A stretch of DNA of 64,000 nucleotides from Brachypterus glaber. Its lineage: Eukaryota; Arthropoda; Insecta; Coleoptera; Kateretidae. Within the stretch, counting starts at the first letter, position 1, and each line of letters begins with the position of its first letter. Under the pieces are notes generated by a model. The model did no database searches and was not told where the DNA came from. It was given only the letters and a program-made list of their open reading frames with translations. The position numbers and the translations under genes were made by a program. The stretch lies in assembly GCA_958510825.1 (NCBI GenBank), contig OY294045.1, forward strand, positions 96,656,988-96,720,987. The letters run 5' to 3'. Below are positions 42,008-53,265 of this stretch, in pieces.

Positions 42008-43120
42008 TTCACTCACCGCAGTAATGAGAAGAATCCGGCGCATGCGAACTGATTTTCTTATTTTTGTTTTGACGTATGCCAAAAAATATTTTAAGGTTAT
42101 GTAATATTCTTTTGCAGAATTGTACAAAAATAGCTACTTTTTTTCTTTGCGAGCTAACAGTTTTTTTTTAATTGGCTAAAAGTTCTCGCTTTTAATAGTA
42201 TTTTCATAAAAAAAAATTGCGGAATATTCATTAATAAACATTTGATTCTCAAAATATATCGCCTTCTAAATTCTGAAATATCGTATCTGAAAAATGCCTC
42301 CCATTAAAAAAAAAAACACCAAACCAGCAAACTACCAAACCAAACCATTATTAACGTAAACCAACGCCTCCCATTAAAAATAAAAAACACGAAACCAGCA
42401 AACTACCAAACCAAACCATTGTTAACGTAAACCAACGCCCCCATTAAAAAAATCAAACAGAAATTCGTGAGTATTTTAACAATCTTTTGCTATATATTCT
42501 GGATTTTCCGCACCTTATTATATTCAAGACAGTAAGTTTTAGTAATAAAACCAGAAATCAGTGCAAAAATATAGTTCATTTTTGTGGACCTGATGCGCAC
42601 TGTAACCCCACTCAAATTAAACTATTTCCAAAGAACTTTTACCTCAAGAAGTTATTTCAGATGTTTATGAAGGTGTCATCTTTTTGTTTGTTTGTTTACA
42701 TAAACGTACGCGATACTGCTTCTGGTGTAAACATAAGTATCGCTAGTTTTGACCTTCTGGTGACCAGAGCGATGTTGCTAACTACTATACTACGACACTA
42801 TAATTATGTTTGATAATGTAATATAATTAAATTTATTAAAATTAAACTACTAGTTCATATAAAACTCAAATAAAACTATTATTTCTTAAAATTTACAATA
42901 AAATATCTAAAGCAGGTGTTGCAATCGGCAACACTGTATTGCTTGACAAAGTTTACGACATTAGACTGTAAGTTTACACATTCTTTCCCTCTCTTTACGT
43001 GTACTAAGTGTAAACAATAGTCACTCCCCACCAGCCCCTCACCGTAGTTGGTTCACGCTTCAAACAAAGCATACGGTAGATTTCATCATGTTCCTTCTTG
43101 AGGTAAAAGTTCTTTGTTTC
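42008..43120. other. mixed repeats without a gene
   Basis: Contains a 71-bp tandem repeat (listed separately). It also has an inverted pair AAAGAACTTTTACCTCAAGAAG-like at 42629-42652 and CTTCTTGAGGTAAAAGTTCT at 43094-43116, which may be the ends of a roughly 0.5-kb TIR element. The frame at 42487-42813 shows no motif. Confidence 0.45.
42294..42465. repeat. 71-bp tandem repeat, 2.4 copies
   Basis: GCCTCCCATTAAAAA begins at 42294 and 42365, and GCCCCCATTAAAAAA at about 42436. Between them CCAGCAAACTACCAAACC and AACGTAAACCAACGCC are repeated. Confidence 0.85.
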
Positions 43121-43170
43121 AAATTAGTGCCTAGTGCCGATGTTTTGACAAGGTGCTTGCAACTGTTCAG
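43121..43170. repeat. solo family F right end
   Basis: ATTAGTGCCTAGTGCCGATG followed by TTTTGACAAGGTGCTTGCAA matches the right terminus of family F, without the rest of the element. Confidence 0.6.
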
Positions 43171-43447
43171 CTGGTTTTTCTTTCATTCCTTTAAATTCCA
43201 CGGTCTGTCTCGTCGTAAATGGAAGAACTGATAGACCTCGGGTAAAGTTAATTTGCAAGTTAAATTGCAAAAAGGGCAATAAATATTAATTAAGAATTAA
43301 AGCTCTGACCATTATGTCATGTCTTTTATTTTCTTTGCCAATCTCACTGAATTTAATGCTGAAAGTAGAGATTGAGAAATTTTATAATTAAAAATCTATT
43401 CGTTTGCTTTAGCTTTCACGTATTATTTTGAAAGATTTAAACATAAA

Positions 43448-44133
43448 CTAGATGAAACGTTGCAAGCACCCTGTTAAAAAATCGGCACTATTGTACACTA
43501 GAGCCATCTAGTTTGCAAATTTTAAACTAGGTGTTTTGTGTGATTTTAAATTCTGTATCTTTAAAGCATTACATTCTAGCAAAAAACTGCATATAACATT
43601 TTTTTATAGGGCTTAAAAAGAGCTTTTCTTTAAAATATAATATTTTGAAATCGGGATATAAATATGTGAGATATGCTAAAAAAACCTTTTACTGCTTTAA
43701 ACGCCAATATCTCGAAAACAATACGTTTTAGGAAAACGTTTTTTATAACATTTTTTGACCAATTTATCTTTTATATAAGTGCTAAATTAACCAAATACAA
43801 TAATAATTGCCTTAATTATAAACAAAAAACGCTAAAAATAGGAGTTTTATCCTATTTTTACCTCCTTACCCCAATCGTTTACCCCCAAAATCTAATCAGC
43901 TCTTCGGAATACGATAAGAAACAATATGCAAAAAACCGCAAGTCGATATCTCATGTAGAAATGGAGTTAGAGAGTTTACACGCAGACAGACAGACGGACG
44001 CAAAATTTTTTTTTACTGATTTCGACTCAGAATGGTCTAAAACGTCGAAAAATGTAAAAAAAACCTGGTCAAAGTTTTGACTTTTCGGCGAAGATTTTAA
44101 TACATCGTCACTCTTAGTAGCACTAAGTGCCGA
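43448..44133 (-). mobile_element. GTCY element family F, copy 2 (complete)
   Basis: In minus orientation it starts TCGGCACTTAGTGCTACT (after an A) and ends GTTGCAAGC...GTTTCATCTAG before a T. It holds a short GTCCGTCTGTCTGTCTGC tract (43983-44000 region), AACTCTCTAACTCCATTTCT, and the ATATTGGCGTTTAAAGCAGT block. About 686 bp. The 135-codon frame across it on the plus strand (43673-44080) reads through the element and has no motif. Confidence 0.75.
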
Positions 44134-44583
44134 TATAACACAAGAAAATAAAATCAATTAGAAAATATGTGAAACGGGTACCTTTTCTGGTCACCTGTGT
44201 TTTTGTAGGGAATTAAACATTAGTTTCATTTTGCCCCCTTGCCCTACTCTAATGTTAACCATATTTGATGTGACGCAAATAGAAAAGGTCCTGAATCCTT
44301 TGGTGAAAGAATTTTTCAAATCGGACGTTCCGTTCAAAAGTTATAAGGTTTACATACAGACAGACAGACCGACATTTTTTTAACACCCACTTTTTTCACA
44401 TTTTCTCGACGTTTCATGACAAATTTTTGATTTTTGGGTCGATTTTAATAACGGGTGTTTCCACCCCTAACAAAAACTAGTAAAGCTAACGCGTTTCAAA
44501 ATAACTAAATAATAAACAATATTTAAGGGGCTGCAAGAAAAAGGACATAGATTTTTGTCATTATAACCAATAATTGTTTTTTT
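44134..44583. other. decayed GTCY-type repeat, unassigned
   Basis: A short CAGACAGACAGACCGAC tract (44354-44370) followed by TTTCTCGACGTTTCATGAC suggests another GTCY element. It loosely resembles 13480-13700. No gene. Confidence 0.4.
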
Positions 44584-44857
44584 GTTTAACCTCGTACTAT
44601 TCTATTTAATTAAGCATCCCCTAAGTCCAGGACTTGTGTGGGCTAGTAGTAGAGGGAACCACCGGCTTATACTGACTTTCGAACCAGTTTTTATAGGGAG
44701 TGTCCGCTTCACTAATGCTTTCGCCAAATTTCAATTATTAATTAACTGAAAAAGGCAAATCAGTGAGAATCGAACTCACGCTAGTTGTAGTAGACTTGTC
44801 AAGTACAGACGCGGTAGACCACTACACCAATCCTCCCATAGTACACCAATCCTCCCA
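44584..44857 (-). mobile_element. tRNA-derived SINE, copy 2
   Basis: Minus strand: A-box side GGATTGGTGTAGTGG with the tRNA-like head, B box GTGAGTTCGATTCTC (44764-44778 on the plus strand as GAGAATCGAACTCAC), then the shared body through ACTAGCCCACACAAGTCC to AGTAGAATAGTACGAGG. The 19-bp head TACACCAATCCTCCCA is duplicated at the 5' end (44822-44857). Confidence 0.85.
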
Positions 44858-44999
44858 AAAAAGTCCAAACAATATTTAAGGAACTGAATTAATTCTGTGG
44901 CTTGGTTCTAAAAGAGCCAATGTCAATTTGTCAATAGCAGGGTTTTCAAAAAATACATATTACACCAGATTTGACGTTGCTGTTGTAAATTGTAAATCT

Positions 45000-45140
45000 T
45001 TTTTAAAGTTTTTTTTTAATTTTTTTTTTTAATTTTTTTTTAATTTTTTTTAAAGTATTAGGGAAAAAGCAATACACCATCTACTGTGAATAGTATATAA
45101 TGGAATGCGTAGCATTACATATCGTCACAGCTTGTTTTTC
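45000..45140 (+). repeat. family A right end
   Basis: A T-rich tract leads into AAAAAGCAATACACCATC, TACTGTGAATAGTATATAAT and GCGTAGCATTACATATCG, the family A terminus, ending near TCACAGCTTGTTTTT. Confidence 0.65.
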
Positions 45141-46120
45141 TATTTGGAGCACGTTCATTTTTCCGTAGTCGGTTTTTTGCACTTCGGCTTGTTTAAAACA
45201 ACACTTCAGAGTCGTAAATTTATCTCAGCCGGTAAAAACAAAAAATATACAGGCATGATTTGTGTCAGCTGCTGACACGTTTATAATTTACTGGAACTAA
45301 TTTTACATCACATTTATAACAAACTGACAACAATGTAGTCAAATAAATATGTCTTGTATCAGCAACATTATTATGAAAAAGAAAATACTCCTGAATAACG
45401 TGTATTATTCAACTCGAGAATTTCTTGAAGATAAGGGGCTGTCCATATATTACGTAACGCGCCTAGGGGGGGAGGGAGTCAGAGAAATTGTTACAGTTTG
45501 TGACAGGGGGGAGGGGGGGTCTAGGTAAACGTTACGTAACGGAATTTAATAAATTTAATGTTTATTTCCTAAGCTTGCCAGATGTATTTTTATTTCAACA
45601 TAAATTACTATTTAGTGGCCCATAATTCCCTTTTCACACAAAAATTGACGAAACTATGCATATTTAAATAATATTGTAATCAGTAAAAAAAACTGTTGAC
45701 ATTGATATTAAAAAAAAATCTTACGGCCCTGTTCTTGCGTGATCTTGCTGATGAATCATCGGCGATGATACATTTTCGCGCGGAATGTGTACTCACAGAA
45801 CACCAATGTGTGTACTATTTTGTGTACCTGTGCATAAACAATATACGTGTTATATGTGACACTCAGTATAAAAAGAGTATTTTTTCCCTGTGTGATATTG
45901 ATTATGAATATTTTTTTAAAGTTTGAGTGATTTTTTCGTTTAAGTACATTAAGTGCTATATGTATTATTATAATAAATATGTATCATTTTTACACTGTCT
46001 TTTTACCGTCTTGCATTATGCGGAATTCTGTATCAAGATATGTTAGAAAATAAAATACAAATTTTTATATTGTTACGCGTTAAACAGGGGGGGAAGGGGG
46101 GTGTTGGTAAATGTGATATT
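45141..46120. other. unassigned, containing a TACGTAACG-type MITE remnant
   Basis: At 45433-45545 the sequence GGGGCTGTCCATATATTACG and TAACGCGCCTAGGGGGG with GTTACGTAACGG at the other side resembles the TACGTAACG TIR family seen at 52944-53092, but lacks a good inverted partner. The frame at 45696-45926 has no motif. Confidence 0.45.
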
Positions 46121-46690
46121 TTGTTACACAGGGAGGGGTCAATTTTAAAAAGTAATCCCCCAAAAACAAAAAAGTTATGGAGGGTTAAACTTAAAAAAAA
46201 AAATCGAAAAAACCTAAATTAACGTAACTTTTTCAGGACAAATTACTTTTATTATAAAGATTAATTCAACCAAATTTGAAAGTAATCGCCCGAACATAAA
46301 AAAGTTATGGGTGGTTAAACTTAAAAGAAAAACTATAACTTAAAACAATCGTTTCGTTTTTTGCAAAAATAAAATAAAGAAAACAAAAATTTCATTTTTT
46401 TTATTTTTTTTTTAATAAAATTTTTTTTTAATTTTTTTTTTCATTTTTTTTTGTTTTTAAAAAATATCCTATTTTTTAAAGAAAAAGTTAAAAATGTTTT
46501 TTTTTAAATTTTTTTTTAATATATTTTTTTTCGTAAAAAAGGAAATAAAAAAATTGTTAAAAAATGTTTTAAGTAATTTTTTTAATTACATCTTTTTCAA
46601 GTATTTGGGAAAATGCAATACACCATTTACTGTGAATGATATATAATGGAATGCGTAGCATTACATATCTTCACGGCTTGTTTAAATATA
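46121..46690 (+). mobile_element. family A copy 4, left-truncated
   Basis: Contains AATCCCCCAAAAACAAAAAA twice in related form (46153 and 46283), a long T-rich tract, and the terminus AATGCGTAGCATTACATATC with TTCACGGCTTGTTT (46650-46683). The GTCY part is missing. Confidence 0.65.
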
Positions 46691-47262
46691 TTGTAGGTAT
46701 TTAATAGTTTTTTTTTCTAATGAGCAAAATAACATGCATGTAACTTTTATTATAAACAAAATTTACAGTTATGTTATTTTATGATGCGAAATGTTAATTA
46801 AGATTCTTCTTTTCATATTTAATGAATGCTCCCCCCCTTAAAATGAAATAAAAACGTCCCTGCTTGGTATGAATAAGATTTAACAATTAAATTAAACAAA
46901 ATTTTCCTAAATTAATTTTAAAAATGGCTCATTTAAATTTTCATCAATTATATTCACCTCAAATATTGTTACAGTAGTAAATAATGATCGTTTTTGCCTA
47001 TTTGGAACCACAGGCAATATTTGTTGTTAAATACAAGTAGTTACAGTGAAACATAACACAACAACGTTATTTTTTACTGTAACATATTATAATTAATAAC
47101 CAATGTTGCCTGGGGTTCCAAACAGGTAAAAAGGTTCAGTATTTACTAAGGTAACGGATTCACAGTATATAAAAACGACATAAAATATATTTTGATCTTT
47201 TCGTTACAATTTTTGCAGACTTCCTATTGATAGAATATCATTTATTTCGATTAATGTTCTCC
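46691..47262. other. unassigned, ending in satellite-like repeat E
   Basis: No gene. From about 47170 (AAAACGACATAAAATATATT, TTCGTTACAATTTTTGCAGA) the sequence belongs to the roughly 0.23-kb repeat E described below. Confidence 0.45.
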
Positions 47263-47270
47263 GTCTGCAT

Positions 47271-47854
47271 CATAGAGAAGGAAAGAGAACCATTAGTCCA
47301 GCCTGCGCAAGATTATTTTGTGACAGAACGGGGCAGCGAAATGACGTAACGCAATATATCTGACCTTGCGCAGTACGCATCTCTATCAGCTGTGAAATGC
47401 TGTCGGTCGTAAAACAATTCGTCACCACAGTATTCATTTGTCTTATCTCCAAAAATCCCCCAGTAAAAATCTTAAAATGTCCAAAAATAGAGATATGGCA
47501 AACCAATACTGGGGTGACGAATTATTAGTATTATTGATTTATGAAGAGCAAAGAGTCAATCCCTGCCAGGGATTCCCTGGTGTACTCAAAGTAGGTGTAC
47601 AAAATCCCGAAACTCAAACAAACCTTGAAAAATTCTTATAAAATAATTTTAAAAAACTATTTCGACGTTTCTTCGTAGATATTTATTGTTTTTTGTTGAA
47701 TTTTTTACAATTTTTATTTGACACACAAAACTAAGGTTAAAAATACTCGTTAAAAACAACAATAGTAGTGCGCATGTGCAAGTTTATCTCAGATGCGCTA
47801 GGCACATTTATCACAGTATTCCGCAACGGCTTTGGAGGTCTTTCCTTGTCTATG
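47271..47854 (+). mobile_element. hAT-like MITE family G, copy 3, internally deleted
   Basis: Ends CATAGAGAAGGAAAGAG and CTTTCCTTGTCTATG; flanks GTCTGCAT on both sides (47263-47270 and 47855-47862), a perfect 8-bp target duplication. Compared with copies 1 and 2, roughly 100 bp is missing after GACGAATTATTAGTATT. It is inserted in repeat E. Confidence 0.85.
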
Positions 47855-47862
47855 GTCTGCAT

Positions 47863-48510
47863 CTACATCAGTTAAATTTGCATTAAAATTTTTTTTATGG
47901 ACCTATAAAAAAGACATAAAATATTTTTTGCACGAGCCAGACTAAAACCTAATTTTACGCTTTCATTTTCGGGACTAAACTTGCCGTTTTTCTCCCAAGG
48001 GAATAAAAATCACGGCAACCTTGATAATATTAAAATATTATACTTACTATGTACTTTGCTGGTTTAAAAATTAGGTTTGTTGATGTTTTGTAATAAATTA
48101 GCGATTCAAATCAATTTATTTGATTTTAACAAAGAAAACCTTTAAAAATAACATTGTTATAATAATTTATACATAACTTAAAATTTATCATCTTCGTCCA
48201 TTTTAGACGCATGGTTTTTAATTTTAATTTTACCTACCTACCTAAATAATGTTTGGTCCTGCAAAAAATGGTGTATATATCTCAGGACTAAACGTGGCTG
48301 TTTAAGTCCCTTGCATTTCTGTTTTCCTCGCTCGCTACGCTCGCTCAGCAGCTGGACTAAAACAGCCAGTTTAGTCCTTTGGTATATAAATAACTATTTT
48401 CTACGATCTAATAGAAAAGTTAACATTTCTACAAAAACAAATGAAGTTTTCAGACCGCAAAATAACCTATTTTCGCTTGGTTCCTTTTCGATAAGCGGTA
48501 TCCATATATA
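47863..48510. other. repeat E remnant followed by unassigned sequence
   Basis: The first 80 bases continue repeat E (CAGTTAAATTTGCATTAAAA). The rest has no recognised feature. The palindromic TCGCTCGCTACGCTCGCTC at about 48328 is a GC-rich oddity. Confidence 0.4.
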
Positions 48511-48974
48511 TCTTGACATTTTTGTTAAAATTTTTACAGACTTTCTAAATGTTAGAAAATAATTTAAGTATTTTGTTCAATATTCTATTTTTCATAATTG
48601 GTATCTACATAAAGTTCTGGATTTTTATAACTTATATTATTACAAAATTTCCCTGAATTAATTAAAAATGACCCATTTATGTAAATTTGCATTAGTTGTA
48701 TTCGCAACAAACATTTTGTCAGGCCTATTAAAACGACATAAAATATATCTTGACTTTTAGGTTTCATTTTTTACAGTCTTCCTAATGAATATCATTTATT
48801 TCGATTAAGATTCTTCATCTCCTTTTTATAATTTCTATTAAAATTTTATATTTTTAATAAGTACATTAATATAAAATTTCACGGAATTACTTTACAGAAT
48901 GACCCATTTAAATTTGCATCAATTGAATTCGCATCAAAAATTGAGTCAAGCTTATATGTAATGAATATTATTTA

Positions 48975-49218
48975 TGGCAGGATTGGTGTAGTGGACTACC
49001 GCGTCGTACTTGGCGAGTTTACTACATAAATAGGGTGAGTTCGACTCTCTCCGGCGCCGATTTGGCTTTTTCAGTTTGGCGAAGGCGTAAGTGAAGCGGA
49101 CACTCCCTACAAATTGATTCGAAAGTCAATTAAAGCCGGTGGTTCCCTTTACTACTAGCCCACACAAGTCCTGGACTTAGGATGCTTAATTAAGTAGAAT
49201 AGTACGAGATTAAACAAA
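48975..49218 (+). mobile_element. tRNA-derived SINE, copy 3
   Basis: A box GGATTGGTGTAGTGGACTAC (48980 on) and B box GTGAGTTCGACTCTC (49035-49049), then the same body as copies 1 and 2, ending AGTACGAGATTAAAC and an (ATGTA)n tail. It splits a repeat E unit. The flanks TAATGAATATTATTTA and TAATGTAATGTAATTTA may be the target duplication partly merged with the tail. Confidence 0.85.
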
Positions 49219-49645
49219 ATGTAATGTAATGTAATTTATTTCGATTAAGATTCTTCATCTCCTTTTTATAATTTCTATTAAAATTTCATATTTTTAATAA
49301 GTACATTAATATAAAATTTCACGGAATTACTATACAGAATGACCCATTTAAATTTGCATCAATTGAATTCGCATCAAAAATTGAGTGAAGCCTATAAAAA
49401 AGACAAAATATTTTTTAACCTTTTCGTTAAATTTCTTATAGACTTGTTATTTCGATTAGGATTCTCAATCTTCTTTTCATAATTTGTATTTAAATATCAT
49501 GTTTTTTTAAGCACAATAATACAAAAATTCTCTGAGTTAATTTACAGAATGGCACTTTTGAATTGAAAATAATTTAAGTAAACTCGGCGCATTATCTATC
49601 TGAGTAACAAATTGGATAAAGGAGGCTATGATTAGTGGTTTAAAA

Positions 49646-50045
49646 ATGACTTTTTCTTCAAGCGTACTAAAATGTTGATATTTTATAACTGAACACACTA
49701 GTTAGAAGTGATCTATTTTTTTACAGTAAAAAAATGAGTTCATTGTTGTACGCCGTAAAAAAAAGTTAGTTAGCAAAACCACCACTGGCGGCAGCACTCT
49801 TTGACTTTGATGACAGCCACACTTCAAACTTGTTTGTTTATTATGTAAACAGGTGGTTGACTCGAGATTCTGTGCAAAAACCTTGTGTGAAATTGATTAA
49901 AAAGATTGAAGAAGAACATATGGTTTATACACCTACAAATCTCTCCGAAATTGCAAATGCTACATTAGACAACCAACGAAATCGCGAAAAGTGTACGATT
50001 TAGCCTAGGAAAAAAATTTAAAATGAGCTAATGAAGGTTTAAGTT
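49646..50045 (+). repeat. dispersed repeat U, copy 2
   Basis: Nearly identical to 9885-10310, including the short frame (TATGGTTTATACACCTACAA, CTCTCCGAAATTGCAAATGC). A small deletion where copy 1 reads AAGTTACCATCGAAATCG disrupts that frame. Confidence 0.75.
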
Positions 50046-50092
50046 TATTCTTATAACTATATAAATACAAAACCTCCCTGAATTAATTAACA

Positions 50093-50634
50093 AAACAAGC
50101 CGTGAAGATATGTAAAGCTACGCATTCCATTATATATTATTCACAGTAAATGGTATATTGCACTTCCCAAATATTTAAAAAAAATATATTTTCAAACAAA
50201 AATAACAAAAAAAAATATTTTTTTTTTAAAAAAGAGCTTTTTTCAAAAACAAAAATTATTGAAAAAAAAAGTAAAAAAAAAGTTTTTAAAGAAACTTTGT
50301 AACTTATAATAAAAGTAATTTTTCCTGAAAAAAAAAAAAAAAAGGGTTAATCGGAATTTTCTTCAGCATTTTTCGATTTTTTAAAAAGTTTAACATGGGA
50401 GGATTACTTTCAAAAACAATAGGGATCCTTCCCTCATACAACTTGATTTTTCCTGAAAATTTCGATCTGATAATTCATTCTGGAGTTATAGACGGATGGA
50501 CGGACATTTAAAAAAAAAGTTGCTTATTTTTTCATGAAACAAATTTATATCCAAGAATTGTTTGTCTAGGACGATTTAGGATCTTTTTTGAAAATTCTAA
50601 ACTACCGTACAATATTATTCTAGCGCTGGCGCTT
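50093..50634 (-). mobile_element. GTCY-bearing family A copy 3
   Basis: In minus orientation: CAGCGCTAGAATAATATTG, TAGTTTAGAATTTTC, TTGGATATAAATTTG, a short GTCCGTCCATCCGTC tract, CTATAACTCCAGAATG, poly-A/T tracts, and the terminus TATTCACAG to TTCACGGCTTG. It sits inside repeat E. Confidence 0.75.
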
Positions 50635-50990
50635 TGAATAATATAATAAACATTTAAATTTGCATCAATTGTATATGCGTACTTTAGGTTTCAATTTTTA
50701 CAGACTTCCTAATGATTAAAGATCATTTATTTTGATTAAGATTCTCCATCTCCTTTTTATAACTCTATTCAAATTTCATATTTTTTGTAAGACTTACTTA
50801 GTAAAATTTCTCTGAATTAATTTACAGAATAACCTATTTAAATTTGCATCAATTAAATACGCATAAAAAATTGTGTCGGGTCTATAAAAACGACATAAAA
50901 TATATCTTGACCTTTTCGTTACAATTTTTACAGACTTCCTAAATGGTAGAAAATCATTAATCTCGATTATGCTAATTAAAGAACGCAAAT

Positions 50991-52460
50991 GTTCAGTTAA
51001 TATAAACGTTTATCCAATTCGTGACAAATAAATTGGCAGCTAGAATGCCAATTAGTTAGGCGATATGCTCTGATGCGAAAAATAAGCTCGAGCTGCAGCA
51101 GTCGGTTTTGCTGTCCAAACCCTTCGTTAGTCGCAATATCTTTTAGACTAAACACGCCTAAAATATAAAACAAGGGTATAGTTTTAAATAGGAGTGTTGG
51201 GCTAAATAAGAAAAATATGTTTTTGTTTAAAAAAGTGCAAAATGATGAAAAGAAATGATAAAAAACTGTTATTTGTTAATAAAGAACAAAATGAAAAAAA
51301 AAATAAAAACTCAGGAATTATTTGTTATCGTAAATTCGACAACATCGCATTATTCTTGCGCTAAATGTGACTATCATACTGAAAAAAAGCAATATTTTTT
51401 GTTTACAAAACCAACATACTTAAATATAATATAATTTAGGTAGAATGTATAATAGAAACACTGTACAATATTAATTAAATATATTTATTTTTAAATAAAT
51501 ATATTTAATTTAATTTAATTAATATTAAAAGTTAAAAGTCTATGTATAACTTTTTCATAATCTAGTTTTAAATCATATCATGGAAATAAACTAATTTAAC
51601 ATGTTGAAAACCAGATTAAATTATTTTTCTTGGGTAACACTGTTCCATGAACCTACACACTTTGGGTTATAGTTGAAGATTCTGGTTTGCTTACAATGTT
51701 ATTGTAGTATAAATACCTCAAAAATAACTCCATAATCATACTGAAACTTAAGAAACTAGTCACATAAGTTCAGCCTAATCACACATTGAATTACAGTATA
51801 TTAAATCTGTAAAAACTAATAAAACACAACAAAATATTTTAATATTAAGGTCAAGAGCAGTGAACACCACACAGACCCACTTGGGCCTCACTGTAGTAGT
51901 TAATGTGCAAAGTTATTTTTATTTTGACGAGATGACATTTGACACTTGAAGTTTCGTGCAATGTTCCCAAATCGTACATTGACATATGTCAAAATTCTTA
52001 ATTAAAATAATTAATTAAAGTATGTTCCGGGATGTAAAAAGTGCTGAAATTTTGGCTAAGTATTTATTTTTTATGTATCTATAAGCATGTAAAGTCTTAT
52101 CGTTGCAGGCGATTTAGCCCAAAATGCGATACCCTCCTTTATCGCCATTACTATGTTTCCTTGAATACGTTATCCACCCTTTAGGTATTCCTCTACATCA
52201 TTACCCACCACGTATCAGTGCTAATTAAAACATGTTTTGTTGTGTGTCGTAAACTTGGGGATCTGCTAAACTCTGTGAGATACATTGCGACAACTCGCCT
52301 TATTTGACATTTTAATGTTTAAAAAAAAATGCAAAAATTTTCTTCTGCGGAACCATTTTAATTCTTTTCCAGCTTTGGGAAAAAATGTGTTGGGCCCGCC
52401 TCCCGAAAAAAAATCTTGGATACGCTGTTGCCGTTGACTAAAAGGCACTCCGGGTATTTG
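50991..52460. other. unassigned
   Basis: AT-rich sequence without recognised genes. The minus-strand phrase AGCGTATCCAAGATTTTTTT followed by CGGGAGGCGGGCCCAACAC (52380-52430) resembles a widespread insect repeat fragment and explains the open frame at 52266-52448. Confidence 0.4.
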
Positions 52461-52496
52461 CCCGATTGCCCTGCGGTGAACTCCGCACTGCTGAGA

Positions 52497-52660
52497 GTTA
52501 TGTATTATGTTCTTATGCGAGCCTGTGAATAGGCACTAAGTGCATAAGAACATAATACATTACAATGCGATGCCGTGATTGGCTTGATGATGTGCCGCCA
52601 TGTATCTTGTAATCCAATCGCATTCTTATGTTTTATGTTCTTATGCGAGCTTCTGGATAG
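52497..52660. repeat. inverted and direct TTCTTATGCGAGC repeats
   Basis: TGTATTATGTTCTTATGCGA (52501 on) is inverted as GCATAAGAACATAATACATT (52541 on), giving a 20-bp-arm hairpin. A further direct copy TTATGTTCTTATGCGAGCTT lies at about 52633. It may be a small composite TIR element. Confidence 0.6.
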
Positions 52661-52943
52661 GCCTTTAAGGCTTTAAGGCTGACTGTTTACACAGTTGTCG
52701 CTCTGGGAAAACATCTAATAAAATAACTCACTTCACGCTGCTTTCGCTGCAAGATCTGATTACTACATGAACCAACTGATTTTCAGATAAGTCAAATGAA
52801 CTAAAACTATTAGTCGAAGCCATTCGACGTTTAAATGGGAGCAATAAATCTTGAGTAACAATCAATTTTATCAGATAATTAGATCTAAATTATCTATATT
52901 ATAGTATTGGCACTAATTCTGAAAGTGAAGTGAAAACTAAATA

Positions 52944-53092
52944 GGGAACGTTCAAGTATTACGTAACGCTCCTAGGGGGGGTGGGGGTCATTTTGGAGTG
53001 TTACGCCCATCTTAATGGTATAGGAAAATGGCGTACCGGGGGGGGGGTTCAAAATGATCAAAATTTTCGTTACGTAATACTTGAACGTTCCC
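52944..53092. mobile_element. MITE with TACGTAACG-type ends
   Basis: The left end GGGAACGTTCAAGTATTACG and right end CGTAATACTTGAACGTTCCC are perfect inverted repeats of about 25 bp; ATA stands on both sides (52941-52943 and 53093-53095). The interior is GGGGGTC/CCGGGGGGG-rich and non-coding. Related pieces occur at 54086-54190, 45433-45545 and 62150-62180. Confidence 0.8.
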
Positions 53093-53265
53093 ATAGGTAT
53101 AATCAGGCGCGGATCGATCCGGATCTAGGGTGGGGCATTACAAAAATACACTTTTTTTCAGTTCTTCATATGAACCCCTTCTATGTTGTTTCAATTTAAA
53201 AACTATACTTGCATACCAAATTTCAGGTTATTTTGACCCTCGCCCAACTAATGGTGTATTTGTGT

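Larger units (their letters stand above)
48511..50990. repeat. satellite-like repeat E array, invaded by SINE, U and A elements
   Basis: Degenerate units of about 205-240 bp contain CATTTATTTCGATTAAGATT, CTCCTTTTTATAATTTCTAT, GAATGACCCATTTAAATTTG and TTCGTTACAATTTTTACAGA. Unit starts are visible near 48548, 48780, 49236, 49446, 50700 and 50937. Between them sit a SINE (48975-49218), repeat U copy 2 (49646-50045) and family A copy 3 (50093-50634). Non-coding; small minus-strand frames recur because the units repeat. Confidence 0.75.

Noticed and set aside
43673..44080. A 135-codon frame as a gene
   Set aside because: It is the reverse reading of family F; other copies of the family do not keep the frame at full length and no motif is present.
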